Source: Alkalicoccobacillus porphyridii
GTDB taxonomy: Bacteria; Bacillota; Bacilli; Bacillales; Bacillaceae_D
Direction: 5' to 3'
DNA: 64,000 bases
Assembly (NCBI RefSeq): GCF_007293315.1
Contig: NZ_VLXZ01000015.1
Span: forward strand, 1 to 64,000
The position numbers were made by a program, and so were the translations under genes. Positions 11,706 through 20,488 of this stretch are shown one piece after another (within the stretch, counting starts at the first letter, position 1; every line of letters starts with the position of its first letter). The notes under the pieces were generated by a model. That model was not told the DNA's origin. It saw only the letters and a list, made by a program, of their open reading frames with translations, and ran no database searches.

Positions 11706-12254
11706 TTACCCCTCATAAATCTCCGGTTTCAGTATACCGATATACGGAAGATTTCGATATCGTTCCGCATAATCCAGACCAAAGCCTACAACAAACTCAT
11801 CTGGAACAGTGAAACCGCTCATATCTGGGACGAGGTCTACCTTGCGTCCTTCTGGCTTATCCAATAACGTCACAACTTTAACCGACTTTGCTTTTCTATA
11901 ATGAAAAAGCTCGATTAAATAGTTCAACGTAAGTCCACTGTCAATAATATCTTCTACAATTAAGACATCTCGACCTTCAACTGAAGTATTTAAATCTTTA
12001 ATGATTTTGACTTCTCCACTTGAAACCATTGCATTTCCATAGCTTGAAACATCCATAAAATCTATTTCCAAATGTACATCAACATGTTTAATCAGCTCTG
12101 CCATAAAAGGCAATGCTCCTTTTAAAACACCAACAAACAAAGGAAAGGATTCTTTATAGTGTTCCGAAATTTCACTACCTAATTCACGTGCTTTATTCTG
12201 AATTTCTTCTTCCGAAATTAATATCTCTTTCAATTCATCTCTCATCAAAGACAA
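11706..12254 (-). CDS. hpt: Hypoxanthine(-guanine) phosphoribosyltransferase
   Basis: Salvages hypoxanthine and guanine to IMP and GMP with PRPP. It has 182 residues with the PRPP-binding motif [14 protein letters not shown] at about 99-112 and FMDVSSYG near 70. The start is probably TTG (12252-12254), 5 bases after AGGAGG; an ATG three codons later is an alternative but lies 14 bases away. It follows tilS by 12 bases, the conserved tilS-hpt-ftsH order. B. subtilis HprT also acts with TilS as an activator of ftsH. Confidence 0.95.
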   Translation of the reverse strand: MSLMRDELKEILISEEEIQNKARELGSEISEHYKESFPLFVGVLKGALPFMAELIKHVDVHLEIDFMDVSSYGNAMVSSGEVKIIKDLNTSVEGRDVLIVEDIIDSGLTLNYLIELFHYRKAKSVKVVTLLDKPEGRKVDLVPDMSGFTVPDEFVVGFGLDYAERYRNLPYIGILKPEIYEG

Positions 12255-12266
12255 TTTATCCTCCTA

Positions 12267-13688
12267 TTAATACAGCTCCTGCTGTTTTAGCAAGTATTTT
12301 GTTTCTCCACAAAATGTTAATGTTACGACATTGCCTGATGAAGCTCTACCTTCTGCTAAACGTGATTTTTGTAATAGTGGAAGCCACAAAATCTGATCAT
12401 TCGCGTCCACAATTACGGGCCATTTCGAACGCATTGATTTGGGGATTTTTCGATCAATAAAGATTCTGCTCAGTTTCTTTGAACCTTCCATACCCACGGG
12501 AGCCATTCGGTCACCAGGTCGGATAGACCTGACAGATAGAGGAAGTGAAATATTGTCCGTATCTATATGGATGCGCTCAAGGCTGTGTGATTCCAATGGC
12601 TTTTGTAACCATTCTGTCTTTAGTTCTCCAATTAAAAGACTCACGTGTCCTGGTATAGTAAGGATCTCTGAAGGTTGGATGCTAACCTCTTGGCTGGCAA
12701 CTGAAAAGTGGCAGTCGTTATATTCTCGAAGCACCGTTGTTCTATTAGCAAGTTCTAATGTTGCAGAGGGGTTATCAGCGTGTAACATGTTAATGGTTTG
12801 CTCAATATGTACAGATGTAATAAGGGCAGACTCGTTGTAAAGATAATTTAATATTAGATGAATCACTCTTCTTTGTAAAGGGAGTCCCACCGATAGGAAG
12901 CGATCTCTTTTAATTGTAAGTAAATGTTCACTTTTATGAACCAACATAGCTTGTAATTGTTCCTCAGCTAATACATACAAATACTCTTGATCGTCTGTCT
13001 GCCATTCATGATATCTCTGTATATGCTTAGATAACGCTGGATTTTCTTTGGTTACAAACGGCCACACCGACTCTCTGAACCGATTACGCGTATAGGCAGG
13101 TGACGTATTGCTTGAATCCAGGGCATACTGCAGGTGATGTCTCTTACAATAATCTAAGATATCCTGCTTAGTCACAGATAATAACGGACGTATTATTTGG
13201 CCTTGATTTATCCTGCGCATGGCGTCCATCCCGGGCCTTTGCAAAGCATTTGCACTACGGACCAGCTTCATAAATACCGTTTCAATCTGATCATCTCCGT
13301 GATGTGCCACAGCCAGTCGCTTTGCCCCTACGCTTTGCATGATATGGCTCAGCTGCTCATATCTTAGCTCTCTCGCCGCGAGAGACATCCCTTTGTTATG
13401 CTGTTTTGCATAGGCTCTAACATCAACAGCTGCTCGTTCAAAGGGAATTTTATTATTTTGGCAAAACCTGCGAACTAGCTCTTCTTCTGCATCAGATTCT
13501 TCTTTTCGAAGCTGATGATTAATATGTGCGGCTGTAACCCGAATACCCATGCTTGCTCTTTCATTCCATAAAAAATGTAACAATGCAAGAGAATCAGGTC
13601 CTCCGGATACAGCTACCACCACATGCTGCCCCTCTGAAAGCAGGTTCTTCTGCTTCAAAAAAGCCCTGACCACTGCTTCCACGATCAC
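12267..13688 (-). CDS. tilS: tRNA(Ile)-lysidine synthase
   Basis: Modifies the wobble cytidine of tRNA-Ile(CAU) to lysidine so that it reads AUA instead of AUG. The 473-residue protein has the N-terminal PP-loop SGGPDS (28-33) of N-type ATP pyrophosphatases, RNRFRE near residue 203 and a C-terminal TilS substrate-binding region. The start is GTG with AGGAG upstream; a second GTG two codons later is possible. It heads the tilS-hpt pair. Confidence 0.95.
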   Translation of the reverse strand: MIVEAVVRAFLKQKNLLSEGQHVVVAVSGGPDSLALLHFLWNERASMGIRVTAAHINHQLRKEESDAEEELVRRFCQNNKIPFERAAVDVRAYAKQHNKGMSLAARELRYEQLSHIMQSVGAKRLAVAHHGDDQIETVFMKLVRSANALQRPGMDAMRRINQGQIIRPLLSVTKQDILDYCKRHHLQYALDSSNTSPAYTRNRFRESVWPFVTKENPALSKHIQRYHEWQTDDQEYLYVLAEEQLQAMLVHKSEHLLTIKRDRFLSVGLPLQRRVIHLILNYLYNESALITSVHIEQTINMLHADNPSATLELANRTTVLREYNDCHFSVASQEVSIQPSEILTIPGHVSLLIGELKTEWLQKPLESHSLERIHIDTDNISLPLSVRSIRPGDRMAPVGMEGSKKLSRIFIDRKIPKSMRSKWPVIVDANDQILWLPLLQKSRLAEGRASSGNVVTLTFCGETKYLLKQQELY

Positions 13689-13759
13689 ACGACTCCTTTT
13701 AATTTTTAGATTTGTATATTATTATAACGCGTTTTAGAAGAAACATGTTTTATTTGCAA

Positions 13760-13788
13760 AAAGAAAAGGCCATCACGTTCATAGGCCT
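13760..13788 (-). terminator. Terminator after yabT
   Basis: AGGCC/GGCCT stem (13767-13771 with 13784-13788) with a 12-base loop, followed on the minus strand by TTTCTTTTT. It lies just past the yabT stop codon. Confidence 0.65.
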
Positions 13789-13789
13789 C

Positions 13790-14749
13790 TCACATCGTTA
13801 TGATAAATACATATACAAGACAGCCTACTAGGACTAAGAAGCCACTAAGTATAAGTTCTACTTTATAACCCGAGCGACGCTTTTGGACTCTCGTTTGTTT
13901 CAATCGACTCTGTGTGCTTTGTGTTTGCACTTCTGATTGATACTGCTGCATATACCGTGTCAGGTCATATTTCATTTCAGAAGCGCTAGCATATCTTCCC
14001 GTTAAAGCTTTCACCAGAATAGGCTCAAAAGCCTTTGTCAGTGCATGACCTTTGATGACTGTTCTTAATTGCTTAAGCGCATCGCCGCTTTTTTTATCAA
14101 AACGCCTAGGATATGCGCAATTAATCATAGCCATCGCCACCGAAAACAGGTCGTATGCAGGATCCGCCTTTCTTGATCCTAGCGTCCAATAACCTCGATC
14201 AAAGAACTCCGTATATTCTTTGATAGACCGCCCAAGCAAGGTCGTACCTCCTACATCCAGCCAACGAACTCTAGTGGGTGGGCCCGATACAAGGAGGTTG
14301 TCCGGCTTTAGGTCACCAAAGACCCAGCCTTTATGGTGTAGTCTTTCCAAGTCTCCCAGCAATTGCATAATAAGTAGTCCAAGCCATTCTGGTCCCTTTC
14401 CATTCATAAATGTAATGAAGGGTTCGCCACTTAGATACTCCATTACATAAAAAGGGTAGGTATGCCCCGAAAATAGGATGTCATCAACATCAAGCAGCTC
14501 CGGTCCTAATGAAACACTATTTTGCTTGGAAAACTGTCTTAACACATTCACCTCTGTTGTGATAGCCATACTGTCTATTCCTACTTTAACTGCAACTAAC
14601 CCCTTTGTCGTTTGAGCTAGATAAACAACACCGGTCGCCCCTTCTCCAAGTAAACGAATGATCGTATAGTTATGCTGATGCCACTTGCCAGTTAATATCG
14701 TGCCGGGGGTACACTTAATCGGCCGTTTCGTCGAAGAATGATTCCTCAT
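13790..14749 (-). CDS. yabT: YabT-type serine/threonine protein kinase
   Basis: Membrane-anchored Hanks-type kinase; in B. subtilis YabT is a sporulation-associated kinase that phosphorylates RecA and binds DNA. It has 319 residues: glycine loop LLGEGATGVVYLA (about 34-46), lysine in VAVKVG, catalytic segment FGDLKPDN and a C-terminal membrane helix (about 293-317). There is no PASTA domain. The expected DFG reads LDVGG. The start overlaps yabS by 35 bases, and the order spoIIE-yabS-yabT-tilS is conserved. Confidence 0.9.
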   Translation of the reverse strand: MRNHSSTKRPIKCTPGTILTGKWHQHNYTIIRLLGEGATGVVYLAQTTKGLVAVKVGIDSMAITTEVNVLRQFSKQNSVSLGPELLDVDDILFSGHTYPFYVMEYLSGEPFITFMNGKGPEWLGLLIMQLLGDLERLHHKGWVFGDLKPDNLLVSGPPTRVRWLDVGGTTLLGRSIKEYTEFFDRGYWTLGSRKADPAYDLFSVAMAMINCAYPRRFDKKSGDALKQLRTVIKGHALTKAFEPILVKALTGRYASASEMKYDLTRYMQQYQSEVQTQSTQSRLKQTRVQKRRSGYKVELILSGFLVLVGCLVYVFIITM

Positions 14750-15449
14750 GGTCTAATAAGCTCCTTCTCGAACCTTTTTGCGTAAAGACTCGTATAGCTG
14801 CAGAAATAGCTGGTCCTGTTGGAGTCGTTCCTCCAGGTGAGAGCTTCTGAAACGTACTTGTCAAACTACTCAATTTAGGTGTCCATTCGAGAAGGCGATC
14901 GACTTCACGCCGTTTTCCTGGGAAAGAATAAAGAGAGAAACGATTATCACCTACACGAGATGTTAAACTTATTGAAAGATCAGTTAATGCCTCCTGCACC
15001 ATAGGCAGCTTATCTCTCATACTAGCACTCGTATCAACTAAGATTAATACCTCTAAGGTAATGGTTTCCCCTAAGTCATCCACTACCTCCATGACTTGCC
15101 CTCTTTTTTCGGGTGATAAATCCTCTAGCACTTGATCTTTACCCAGTATGTCTTGAAGCTCCTTGTTAATCACGCCATGCAGTGTTTGAGTCATCGCTTT
15201 TCTTGTAACCATTTGTACGGTTTTAGCAAGTTGTTTGGCATATACAATTTGACTCACGCCCCCACCAGCCAGGGCTATGGCTTCAACCTCTTGGATCCCC
15301 TGCTCATTTAGTGAATCCCCATCAACGATACCAATGACATTCACTGTAATCCCTTGTTCTTTACCAATTGCTGCAATCGCAATGGGGTCCTCCCCCTGAT
15401 TGGAATGCCCATCTGTGATTAATAGAATTTGTTTAAGTGAGCCCTTCAT
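14715..15449 (-). CDS. yabS: VWA-domain protein YabS
   Basis: A 244-residue soluble protein of unknown biochemical role, found downstream of spoIIE in Bacillus. Residues 1-110 resemble the later part of a von Willebrand A fold (LITDGHSNQGEDP). From about 130 a second VWA segment begins with the metal-site motif DTSASM (DxSxS) and continues with RFSLYSFPG and GGTTPTGPAI. Such domains usually bind partners through a metal ion. Pairing with yabT (35-base overlap) suggests a kinase partner or regulator, an inference. Confidence 0.85.
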   Translation of the reverse strand: MKGSLKQILLITDGHSNQGEDPIAIAAIGKEQGITVNVIGIVDGDSLNEQGIQEVEAIALAGGGVSQIVYAKQLAKTVQMVTRKAMTQTLHGVINKELQDILGKDQVLEDLSPEKRGQVMEVVDDLGETITLEVLILVDTSASMRDKLPMVQEALTDLSISLTSRVGDNRFSLYSFPGKRREVDRLLEWTPKLSSLTSTFQKLSPGGTTPTGPAISAAIRVFTQKGSRRSLLDHEESFFDETAD

Positions 15450-15523
15450 CCCTTCATCCCTCCAAGTTTCATGAATGGTAACAGCCTTTACTTCTTAGAG
15501 GGAATCTATACTTCTAAGTCTCT

Positions 15524-18019
15524 TTACGCTCGTTTTTTTAGAGGAGGAGTTGATTGATAAAGTGGAATAGAGGCCCACTTCGGCGTGTTCCGCTTCACCT
15601 GAGCAACAATAACGGTCATGTCGTCCTCGATTTGAATGCCTCGCTCTGAGCGTATGACTCGCTCTAAGATCATGTCAGCCATCTCCTGTGGCTGGGCCAG
15701 ATCGAGTTCCATGATCATTCGCTTCATCCATAGATCTTTATTCTCAACATGGGAAGGGGAATCATATATGCCATCACTGACCATGATGAGAACATCACCT
15801 GCTTTTAACTGCTCACTTACGACATCCACATCAAAGTCCTGAAACATGCCCATCGGCAAATTGCTGGCATCTATCTTTATCACTTTATCTCCCCGCTTAA
15901 TAAACGTCGGAATGGATCCAATCTTCAGAAATTTTGCTTTGGCCGTCTGCAAATCAATCATCGCTAAGTCAAGCGTCGAAAAAATTTCATCGGTGGTCCG
16001 TAACGACAAAACCGAATTTACGGATTTAATTGCCACCATTTCTTCTATTCCTGACTCCAGCACCTTTTGAAGCAGCTTTAATGTTTCCGTACTTTCTAAA
16101 TGAGCTCGCTCCCCATTCCCCATGCCGTCGCTGATGGCTATTGCATACTGCCCTGATCCAAGCTCAAGCGTAGAATAACTGTCACCCGATACCCATGCCC
16201 CCCCTTTTGCCACATTGGCTACACCCGTTTCAACGACAAACTGCTTTGCTGAGCGAAAGGCCATATGACTATGCCCATTAGAATAAAACTGCTGCTCCTC
16301 TTTTTGCAGAACAACGATTTCATTTAATAGAGAAGACAGCATGGGAGCAATAATCTTTTCTCCTATGCCCTGACCATTGTCAAAGGACGTACTTAATTCA
16401 ATTTCAACCTGTCCAGGTCGTAAGCTGTAAATTTCCAAATGCCCTATTTCCAGACCTGCTCCCCTCAACAGATCCAATAATTCCTCTTCCTGCTGAAAAT
16501 GCGCCTCCTTTTCCCGTTGAATTTCTTTTGCAAAATCACCCATAACTTGTGAAACTCCCAAGAGTTGGTCCGCCACTAACTTACGACTTTCATTCACCTG
16601 CTTTCTTAGCATTTGATTCACTTGGTAATGACTATGCTCTGTGAGAATGGCCTGCACTACCTTATCTGGCCTAATACAATGCTTATTCCACTCTAGCTGA
16701 AGCAGTTGATCTTTTAATTCACCATTTTTGGCCGTTTCAGTCATAATCTTATTCATAGAATCATAGGTTTTATTAAAGTTTTGCACCCAGCACCGCTCTT
16801 TTTTAAAGCAGGTTTGGCATGTTTTTTCCGTTACATTACTTAGAAAATAGTCCACCTCTCTTTCATCACGATCTGCTTCCTCCGTCTGTGTAGGCATTTG
16901 AAAGCTTTTTGATAGAGTTTGAAATAGGGTTGAAAATTGTTCAACCCTCCCAGCTGTCACATCACGTATTTTTCTAAGGTATTGCTGTTGCTCTGCAGCA
17001 TATTCTACTGTGCCCGGTATGTAGCGCGCTATATTATGAATGATTCGATTAGGGGTTAGAAAGAATAAGCTTATCGCTACAAACGATTCTATGATGGTGG
17101 CAGAAATTCCCGGCCCTCCTTCTCCATACATACCAATTAGTAACGTCCCGATTAATAAACCTGCAGCGACACCTACTTTCTTCCCTTCTTTTAGCAGTCC
17201 ACCTAATAATCCCGAGAAAGCTAACAGGCTCATTTGATAAAGGTTGGCCAAGCTCGCTAGGCTTAATATCAAACCTGTTACGACACCAACCGTAGATCCA
17301 ATCGCAGCTCCACCAACAAGACCAAAGATTAAGAGCAAATACCTTGCCAATATATGTTCAATCGTTACATCATTCCATGCCCAACCGACCGTTCCGGTCA
17401 TAACAGAAGCTAGCAAAATAATAAGACAGATAATTTCTTCATTTTTTAGAGGGCGTTGTACCCGTTTAGCTGTAATAAAAGGAACACTCTGAAGGAAAAT
17501 CATTGTTAAGATAAAGCTTAATCCTGATTCGACCGCCGCCATCATCCAGGCATAGCCTGTGATCGTTCCTGACTCAAAGAAGACCAAACTCAGTCGAGCA
17601 AGTAAGCTGGCAGAAAAAACAATGTAAGGAAGGGCTTGAGTTGGACTTCTCACATGCCGGGCCACCGCTTTTTGGAGAAGAATATAAACGATAATGGCAG
17701 CAATAACAAAGCCGATTTGGCCGTGGTAGCTGAAGATAGCTCCTGCCAGAAGAGAAAAGGATGCGATGGCAGCTTTATCTCGTTTTAATAGATAAACAGC
17801 TGCTAAAAATGGCAGGACAAACGGAGTGAGTTCCGTCAAAATCACAGCTCGTCCAAGCAAAAAGCCCATAATGGCAATTAGCAATCCCCACTGATAAAAC
17901 ACCGTTTGGAACCATGACGCACATTGCTGCTTAAATGAATCCGTGGTACTTTGATAGATTTGACCAGCCCTTAGTGCCCACGCAGGCTCTCCCCAAAACT
18001 TCATTGTCTTTCTTAACAT
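15524..18019 (-). CDS. spoIIE: Stage II sporulation protein E (PP2C phosphatase)
   Basis: Dephosphorylates SpoIIAA to release sigma-F in the forespore and interacts with FtsZ at the polar septum. It has 831 residues, close to B. subtilis SpoIIE: about ten hydrophobic membrane segments to residue 330, a central oligomerization region with the CQTCFKKERCW cysteines near 400, and a C-terminal PP2C domain with SGDSYS, AISDGMGNG and VSDGIYDSP metal-binding motifs. The start ATG lies 7 bases after a GGAGG-like region. Transcribed alone ahead of yabS. Confidence 0.96.
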   Translation of the reverse strand: MLRKTMKFWGEPAWALRAGQIYQSTTDSFKQQCASWFQTVFYQWGLLIAIMGFLLGRAVILTELTPFVLPFLAAVYLLKRDKAAIASFSLLAGAIFSYHGQIGFVIAAIIVYILLQKAVARHVRSPTQALPYIVFSASLLARLSLVFFESGTITGYAWMMAAVESGLSFILTMIFLQSVPFITAKRVQRPLKNEEIICLIILLASVMTGTVGWAWNDVTIEHILARYLLLIFGLVGGAAIGSTVGVVTGLILSLASLANLYQMSLLAFSGLLGGLLKEGKKVGVAAGLLIGTLLIGMYGEGGPGISATIIESFVAISLFFLTPNRIIHNIARYIPGTVEYAAEQQQYLRKIRDVTAGRVEQFSTLFQTLSKSFQMPTQTEEADRDEREVDYFLSNVTEKTCQTCFKKERCWVQNFNKTYDSMNKIMTETAKNGELKDQLLQLEWNKHCIRPDKVVQAILTEHSHYQVNQMLRKQVNESRKLVADQLLGVSQVMGDFAKEIQREKEAHFQQEEELLDLLRGAGLEIGHLEIYSLRPGQVEIELSTSFDNGQGIGEKIIAPMLSSLLNEIVVLQKEEQQFYSNGHSHMAFRSAKQFVVETGVANVAKGGAWVSGDSYSTLELGSGQYAIAISDGMGNGERAHLESTETLKLLQKVLESGIEEMVAIKSVNSVLSLRTTDEIFSTLDLAMIDLQTAKAKFLKIGSIPTFIKRGDKVIKIDASNLPMGMFQDFDVDVVSEQLKAGDVLIMVSDGIYDSPSHVENKDLWMKRMIMELDLAQPQEMADMILERVIRSERGIQIEDDMTVIVAQVKRNTPKWASIPLYQSTPPLKKRA

Positions 18020-18280
18020 AGACCCACCACCCTCTTAGATTCGTGGTCTCATTATAAACACGCTTCCAAGCAAGAATTTGTCATAATCACAGTACAACAA
18101 AAAAGAATCGTTCGACTAGATTCGGCTGAATGTATAGCAATGACACATAGTTATTTACCTTTTTTGCTTCCCACTACGCACATTACCGTTCATTATACAA
18201 ACGCCTGCGATAATTTGACGGACGGTTTTGTTAGAAGTCCTTAAAAATGAATTAAAACACTGTAAAGACAGGCATACGAC
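18020..18280. other. spoIIE upstream region, no gene seen
   Basis: This gap between spoIIE and the tRNA-Met terminator holds no convincing gene. In B. subtilis spoIIE is driven by a Spo0A-activated promoter; an AGTCGAA sequence at 18111-18117 (minus strand) recalls a Spo0A box but is a partial match with no clear -10. Confidence 0.4.
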
Positions 18281-18323
18281 AAAAAAGAAGATCAACCGAG
18301 ACGTCTCAGTTGATCTTCTTTTT
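18281..18323 (-). terminator. Terminator after tRNA-Met
   Basis: A long stem AAAAAGAAGATCAAC/GTTGATCTTCTTTTT with a 12-base loop and a terminal T run, directly after the tRNA gene on the minus strand. Confidence 0.85.
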
Positions 18324-18334
18324 GTATTTATATA

Positions 18335-18408
18335 TAGCGGCGGAGGGGATCGAACCCCCGACCTCACGGGTATGAACCGTACGCTCTAGCCAGCTGAGCT
18401 ACACCGCC
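18335..18408 (-). tRNA. tRNA-Met (CAT), elongator type
   Basis: The minus strand folds as a full cloverleaf: acceptor GGCGGTG with CGCCGCT, D stem GCTC/GAGC, anticodon stem TACGG/CCGTG with loop TTCATAC (anticodon CAT), T loop TTCGATC and discriminator A. CCA is not encoded. The first pair is G-T, not the unpaired base expected for an initiator, and the sequence resembles B. subtilis trnSL-Met1 at the same place. The companion tRNA-Glu found there is missing here. Confidence 0.95.
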
Positions 18409-18484
18409 TCAATTCCTAGCCGCCAATGACGACAAGACTAAATATACCTCGTTACCTGCCTATAAGTCAATCTTTTTTCTATAA

Positions 18485-18512
18485 AAAAAAGACAGACTCT
18501 GCGTCTGTCTTT
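18485..18512 (-). terminator. Terminator after yabR
   Basis: AAAAGACAGAC and GTCTGTCTTTT form the stem (loop GCAGA), with a T run continuing on the minus strand, 35 bases past the yabR stop. Confidence 0.8.
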
Positions 18513-18547
18513 TCGTTTATTCATAAGGAGCCTGAAAGAAACAATGT

Positions 18548-19018
18548 CTACCCTCTTTTGGCACCACGGCCACCACGTTTTGATTCCGTTTGGCGCTTAA
18601 TCGTAGACAATCGTTCTTCACTATCTTTTAAGAAGCGACTTACCCTGTCTTCAAATGTAACAGTTTGCCTTACGTTTCCTCTTGCTCCTCCACGATTTCC
18701 ACCCTGTGGACGGCTATTATATGGTCTTGAAGGGCGTGAGGCGGCACTTGGACGCGAAGTCTGTTCCGGCGCACTTGCAGGGCGGTCTTGGGCTTTTCTA
18801 ATAGATAACCCAATCTTGCCATCTTTCTCTACATTTACAACCTTAACTAGGACCTCTTCGCCAACCTTTAGAAATTCATTAATGTCTTTCACATAATTAT
18901 CAGCAACTTCACTGATATGAACAAGTCCTGTTGTTCCGCCCGGTAACTCAACAAATGCACCGAAATGTGTAATACCTGTCACTTTGCCCTGCACCTTGCT
19001 GCCTGCTTCTATTGACAT
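18548..19018 (-). CDS. yabR: S1 RNA-binding domain protein YabR
   Basis: A 156-residue protein: an S1 OB fold at about 5-75 (GKVTGITHFGAFVELPGG, GLVHISEVAD, VKVVNVEKDGKIGLSIR) followed by a basic, Arg/Gly/Ser-rich tail. It resembles the general stress protein 13 family and polynucleotide phosphorylase S1 domains, so RNA or ribosome binding is likely. It lies downstream of divIC, as in B. subtilis. No enzymatic domain is present. Confidence 0.9.
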   Translation of the reverse strand: MSIEAGSKVQGKVTGITHFGAFVELPGGTTGLVHISEVADNYVKDINEFLKVGEEVLVKVVNVEKDGKIGLSIRKAQDRPASAPEQTSRPSAASRPSRPYNSRPQGGNRGGARGNVRQTVTFEDRVSRFLKDSEERLSTIKRQTESKRGGRGAKRG

Positions 19019-19094
19019 GAAAAGATAGATCCTCCTTAAATATCTGTAAAAAAATCACTTTGAATTATAGTATACCCGAAAGCAAAAAAATGTG

Positions 19095-19472
19095 TCAATC
19101 TGATGATGATTCAGGTAATTTGTATAATGTTTCACCAGGGCGGGTCAAAAAGTAATCTCTCCTTAACACCTCTCCTATGTAATCAGGATTATTATAATTC
19201 TCTATCTCCTGCTCCAACCTTTCCTGTTCAGCCAACAGCGCTTCCTGTTCTTCCTGTAAAGAAGCTTGCTCCTCTTTCTTCTCATTAATGGTTGATGCTT
19301 GAGCCATTAATGTTACAGAGATGATTCCGATCAAAATGGCACCAATGATACCTAGTGCACTTAGACGCCTAATTAACCCTCGGCGTCTTTTAGATTGTAG
19401 CTCTTTTTCCTGCTCACGTTGCTTAATATATGCTGAATCCAATTCTCTAATGGACGGTTGCTTGTTAGCCAT
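19095..19472 (-). CDS. divIC: Cell division protein DivIC (FtsB-like)
   Basis: Bitopic septum protein that forms a complex with FtsL and DivIB and activates septal peptidoglycan synthesis. It has 125 residues: a basic cytoplasmic N-terminus, one membrane helix at about 35-55 (LSALGIIGAILIGIISVTLM), an extracellular coiled coil of Glu/Gln-rich heptads (57-92) and a short C-terminal domain with DYFLTRPGET, typical of the family. It starts 4 bases after the yabQ stop. Confidence 0.95.
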   Translation of the reverse strand: MANKQPSIRELDSAYIKQREQEKELQSKRRRGLIRRLSALGIIGAILIGIISVTLMAQASTINEKKEEQASLQEEQEALLAEQERLEQEIENYNNPDYIGEVLRRDYFLTRPGETLYKLPESSSD

Positions 19473-19476
19473 GCTA

Positions 19477-20064
19477 TCACCTCTTGTCGTTCTTCTTCCA
19501 TACAGACTGGCTCTTTTCCTTCAACTTTCTAAAATAAGGGACCATTTTTCCATAAATCTTTGATTTACTCAGGCTCTGAAAAAGTGGCCGAAATAGCCAC
19601 CAGAGCGGCTTCCAGATTATCGAACTTATAACTAGACAAATCTTCCAAACTAGAGTTAATACTATCATACATAAGCTTAATGTCAGTTTCAATAACCATT
19701 TGACAGGATTAATAAGAATGTAATACACGCTTTTTCTAATAAAGCGAACAATCGAAACAACCAACATAATAAGCCTGTCCAATAGATACGTATAAACAGA
19801 CTGTAATAAAGCACGATAGGCGGCATACCCGCAAAGAAGTGCTACAAAGATATACCCTCGTAGTTCACCAAGGTTAGCCTGGTACAGAACATAAAAAACG
19901 AGTAAAGCTTGGACACACCAGAACAAAAGATCACGAATGGCCACCGTCCAGCGGAAGGAGCGTGGTTGGTATGTTAGCTTCCCATATGTATCCAAGGATG
20001 CACCAATCCACGCCCCCATAGCCAGCATCGACAACATCGTCTGAAGCTGAATGGTCAAACTCAC
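19477..20064 (-). CDS. yabQ: Spore cortex biosynthesis protein YabQ
   Basis: Membrane protein needed for spore cortex formation in B. subtilis, where it localizes to the outer forespore membrane. It has 195 residues with a hydrophobic N-terminal half (segments at about 3-22, 45-62, 66-90) and further segments near 92-112 and 125-150. The ATG start overlaps the yabP stop by four bases, so the two are translationally coupled. It lacks a catalytic motif. Confidence 0.92.
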   Translation of the reverse strand: MSLTIQLQTMLSMLAMGAWIGASLDTYGKLTYQPRSFRWTVAIRDLLFWCVQALLVFYVLYQANLGELRGYIFVALLCGYAAYRALLQSVYTYLLDRLIMLVVSIVRFIRKSVYYILINPVKWLLKLTLSLCMIVLTLVWKICLVISSIIWKPLWWLFRPLFQSLSKSKIYGKMVPYFRKLKEKSQSVWKKNDKR

Positions 20065-20369
20065 TTAAATAACTTCCCTAAGAAGCCTTTTGACTTGCCT
20101 TGCTGATTTTGATCTAAATAAATCATGTCATGAATCTTACCCTCTATTGAAACAAACCCTTGCTCTACATTTAGATTCTTCATATGAAGATTTTGACCCC
20201 GTACAGAGAGGAAGCCCATATTAGTCTCCATTAGGAACTCTTCATTATCGAAACTCTCAACCTGCTTTACCCCGGTTATATCGAGTTGCTTACGTCCAAC
20301 AAGTGTAACATCATGATCTTTGCTTTCATTTGCCCTGCCCATCGGTGCCCCAAATTCATACTGGTCCAT
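20061..20369 (-). CDS. yabP: Sporulation protein YabP
   Basis: A 102-residue member of the YabP/YqfC family, required for cortex assembly in B. subtilis. Motifs seen are DVTLVGRKQLDITGVKQVESFD and GFLSVRGQNLHMKNLNVEQGFVSIEG, an all-beta pattern. GGAGGGG stands 8 bases before the ATG. In B. subtilis yabO lies directly upstream; here a 13.5-kb insertion separates rqcP (yabO) from yabP, so yabPQ-divIC must have its own promoter. Confidence 0.93.
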   Translation of the reverse strand: MDQYEFGAPMGRANESKDHDVTLVGRKQLDITGVKQVESFDNEEFLMETNMGFLSVRGQNLHMKNLNVEQGFVSIEGKIHDMIYLDQNQQGKSKGFLGKLFK

Positions 20370-20450
20370 CCCGAATCCCCTCCAACAAACTTAGTACTAC
20401 AAGATATGATGAAGGAATCAAAAATAGAACAAGCCAAGTATACGCACCAA

Positions 20451-20480
20451 AAAAGCCGCCGCCTTAAGACGACAGCTTTT
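20451..20480 (-). terminator. Terminator after the alpha/beta hydrolase
   Basis: AAAAGCTGTCGTC pairs with GGCGGCGGCTTTT (13 bp including G-T pairs, TTAA loop), followed by TT on the minus strand. Confidence 0.8.
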
Positions 20481-20488
20481 AATAGGCT

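Noticed and set aside
18111-18117. Spo0A box upstream of spoIIE
   Set aside because: AGTCGAA is only a partial match and no suitably spaced -10 was found, so it is noted but not annotated as a promoter.
18155-18367. 70-codon open frame overlapping tRNA-Met
   Set aside because: It starts inside the tRNA gene and crosses its terminator.
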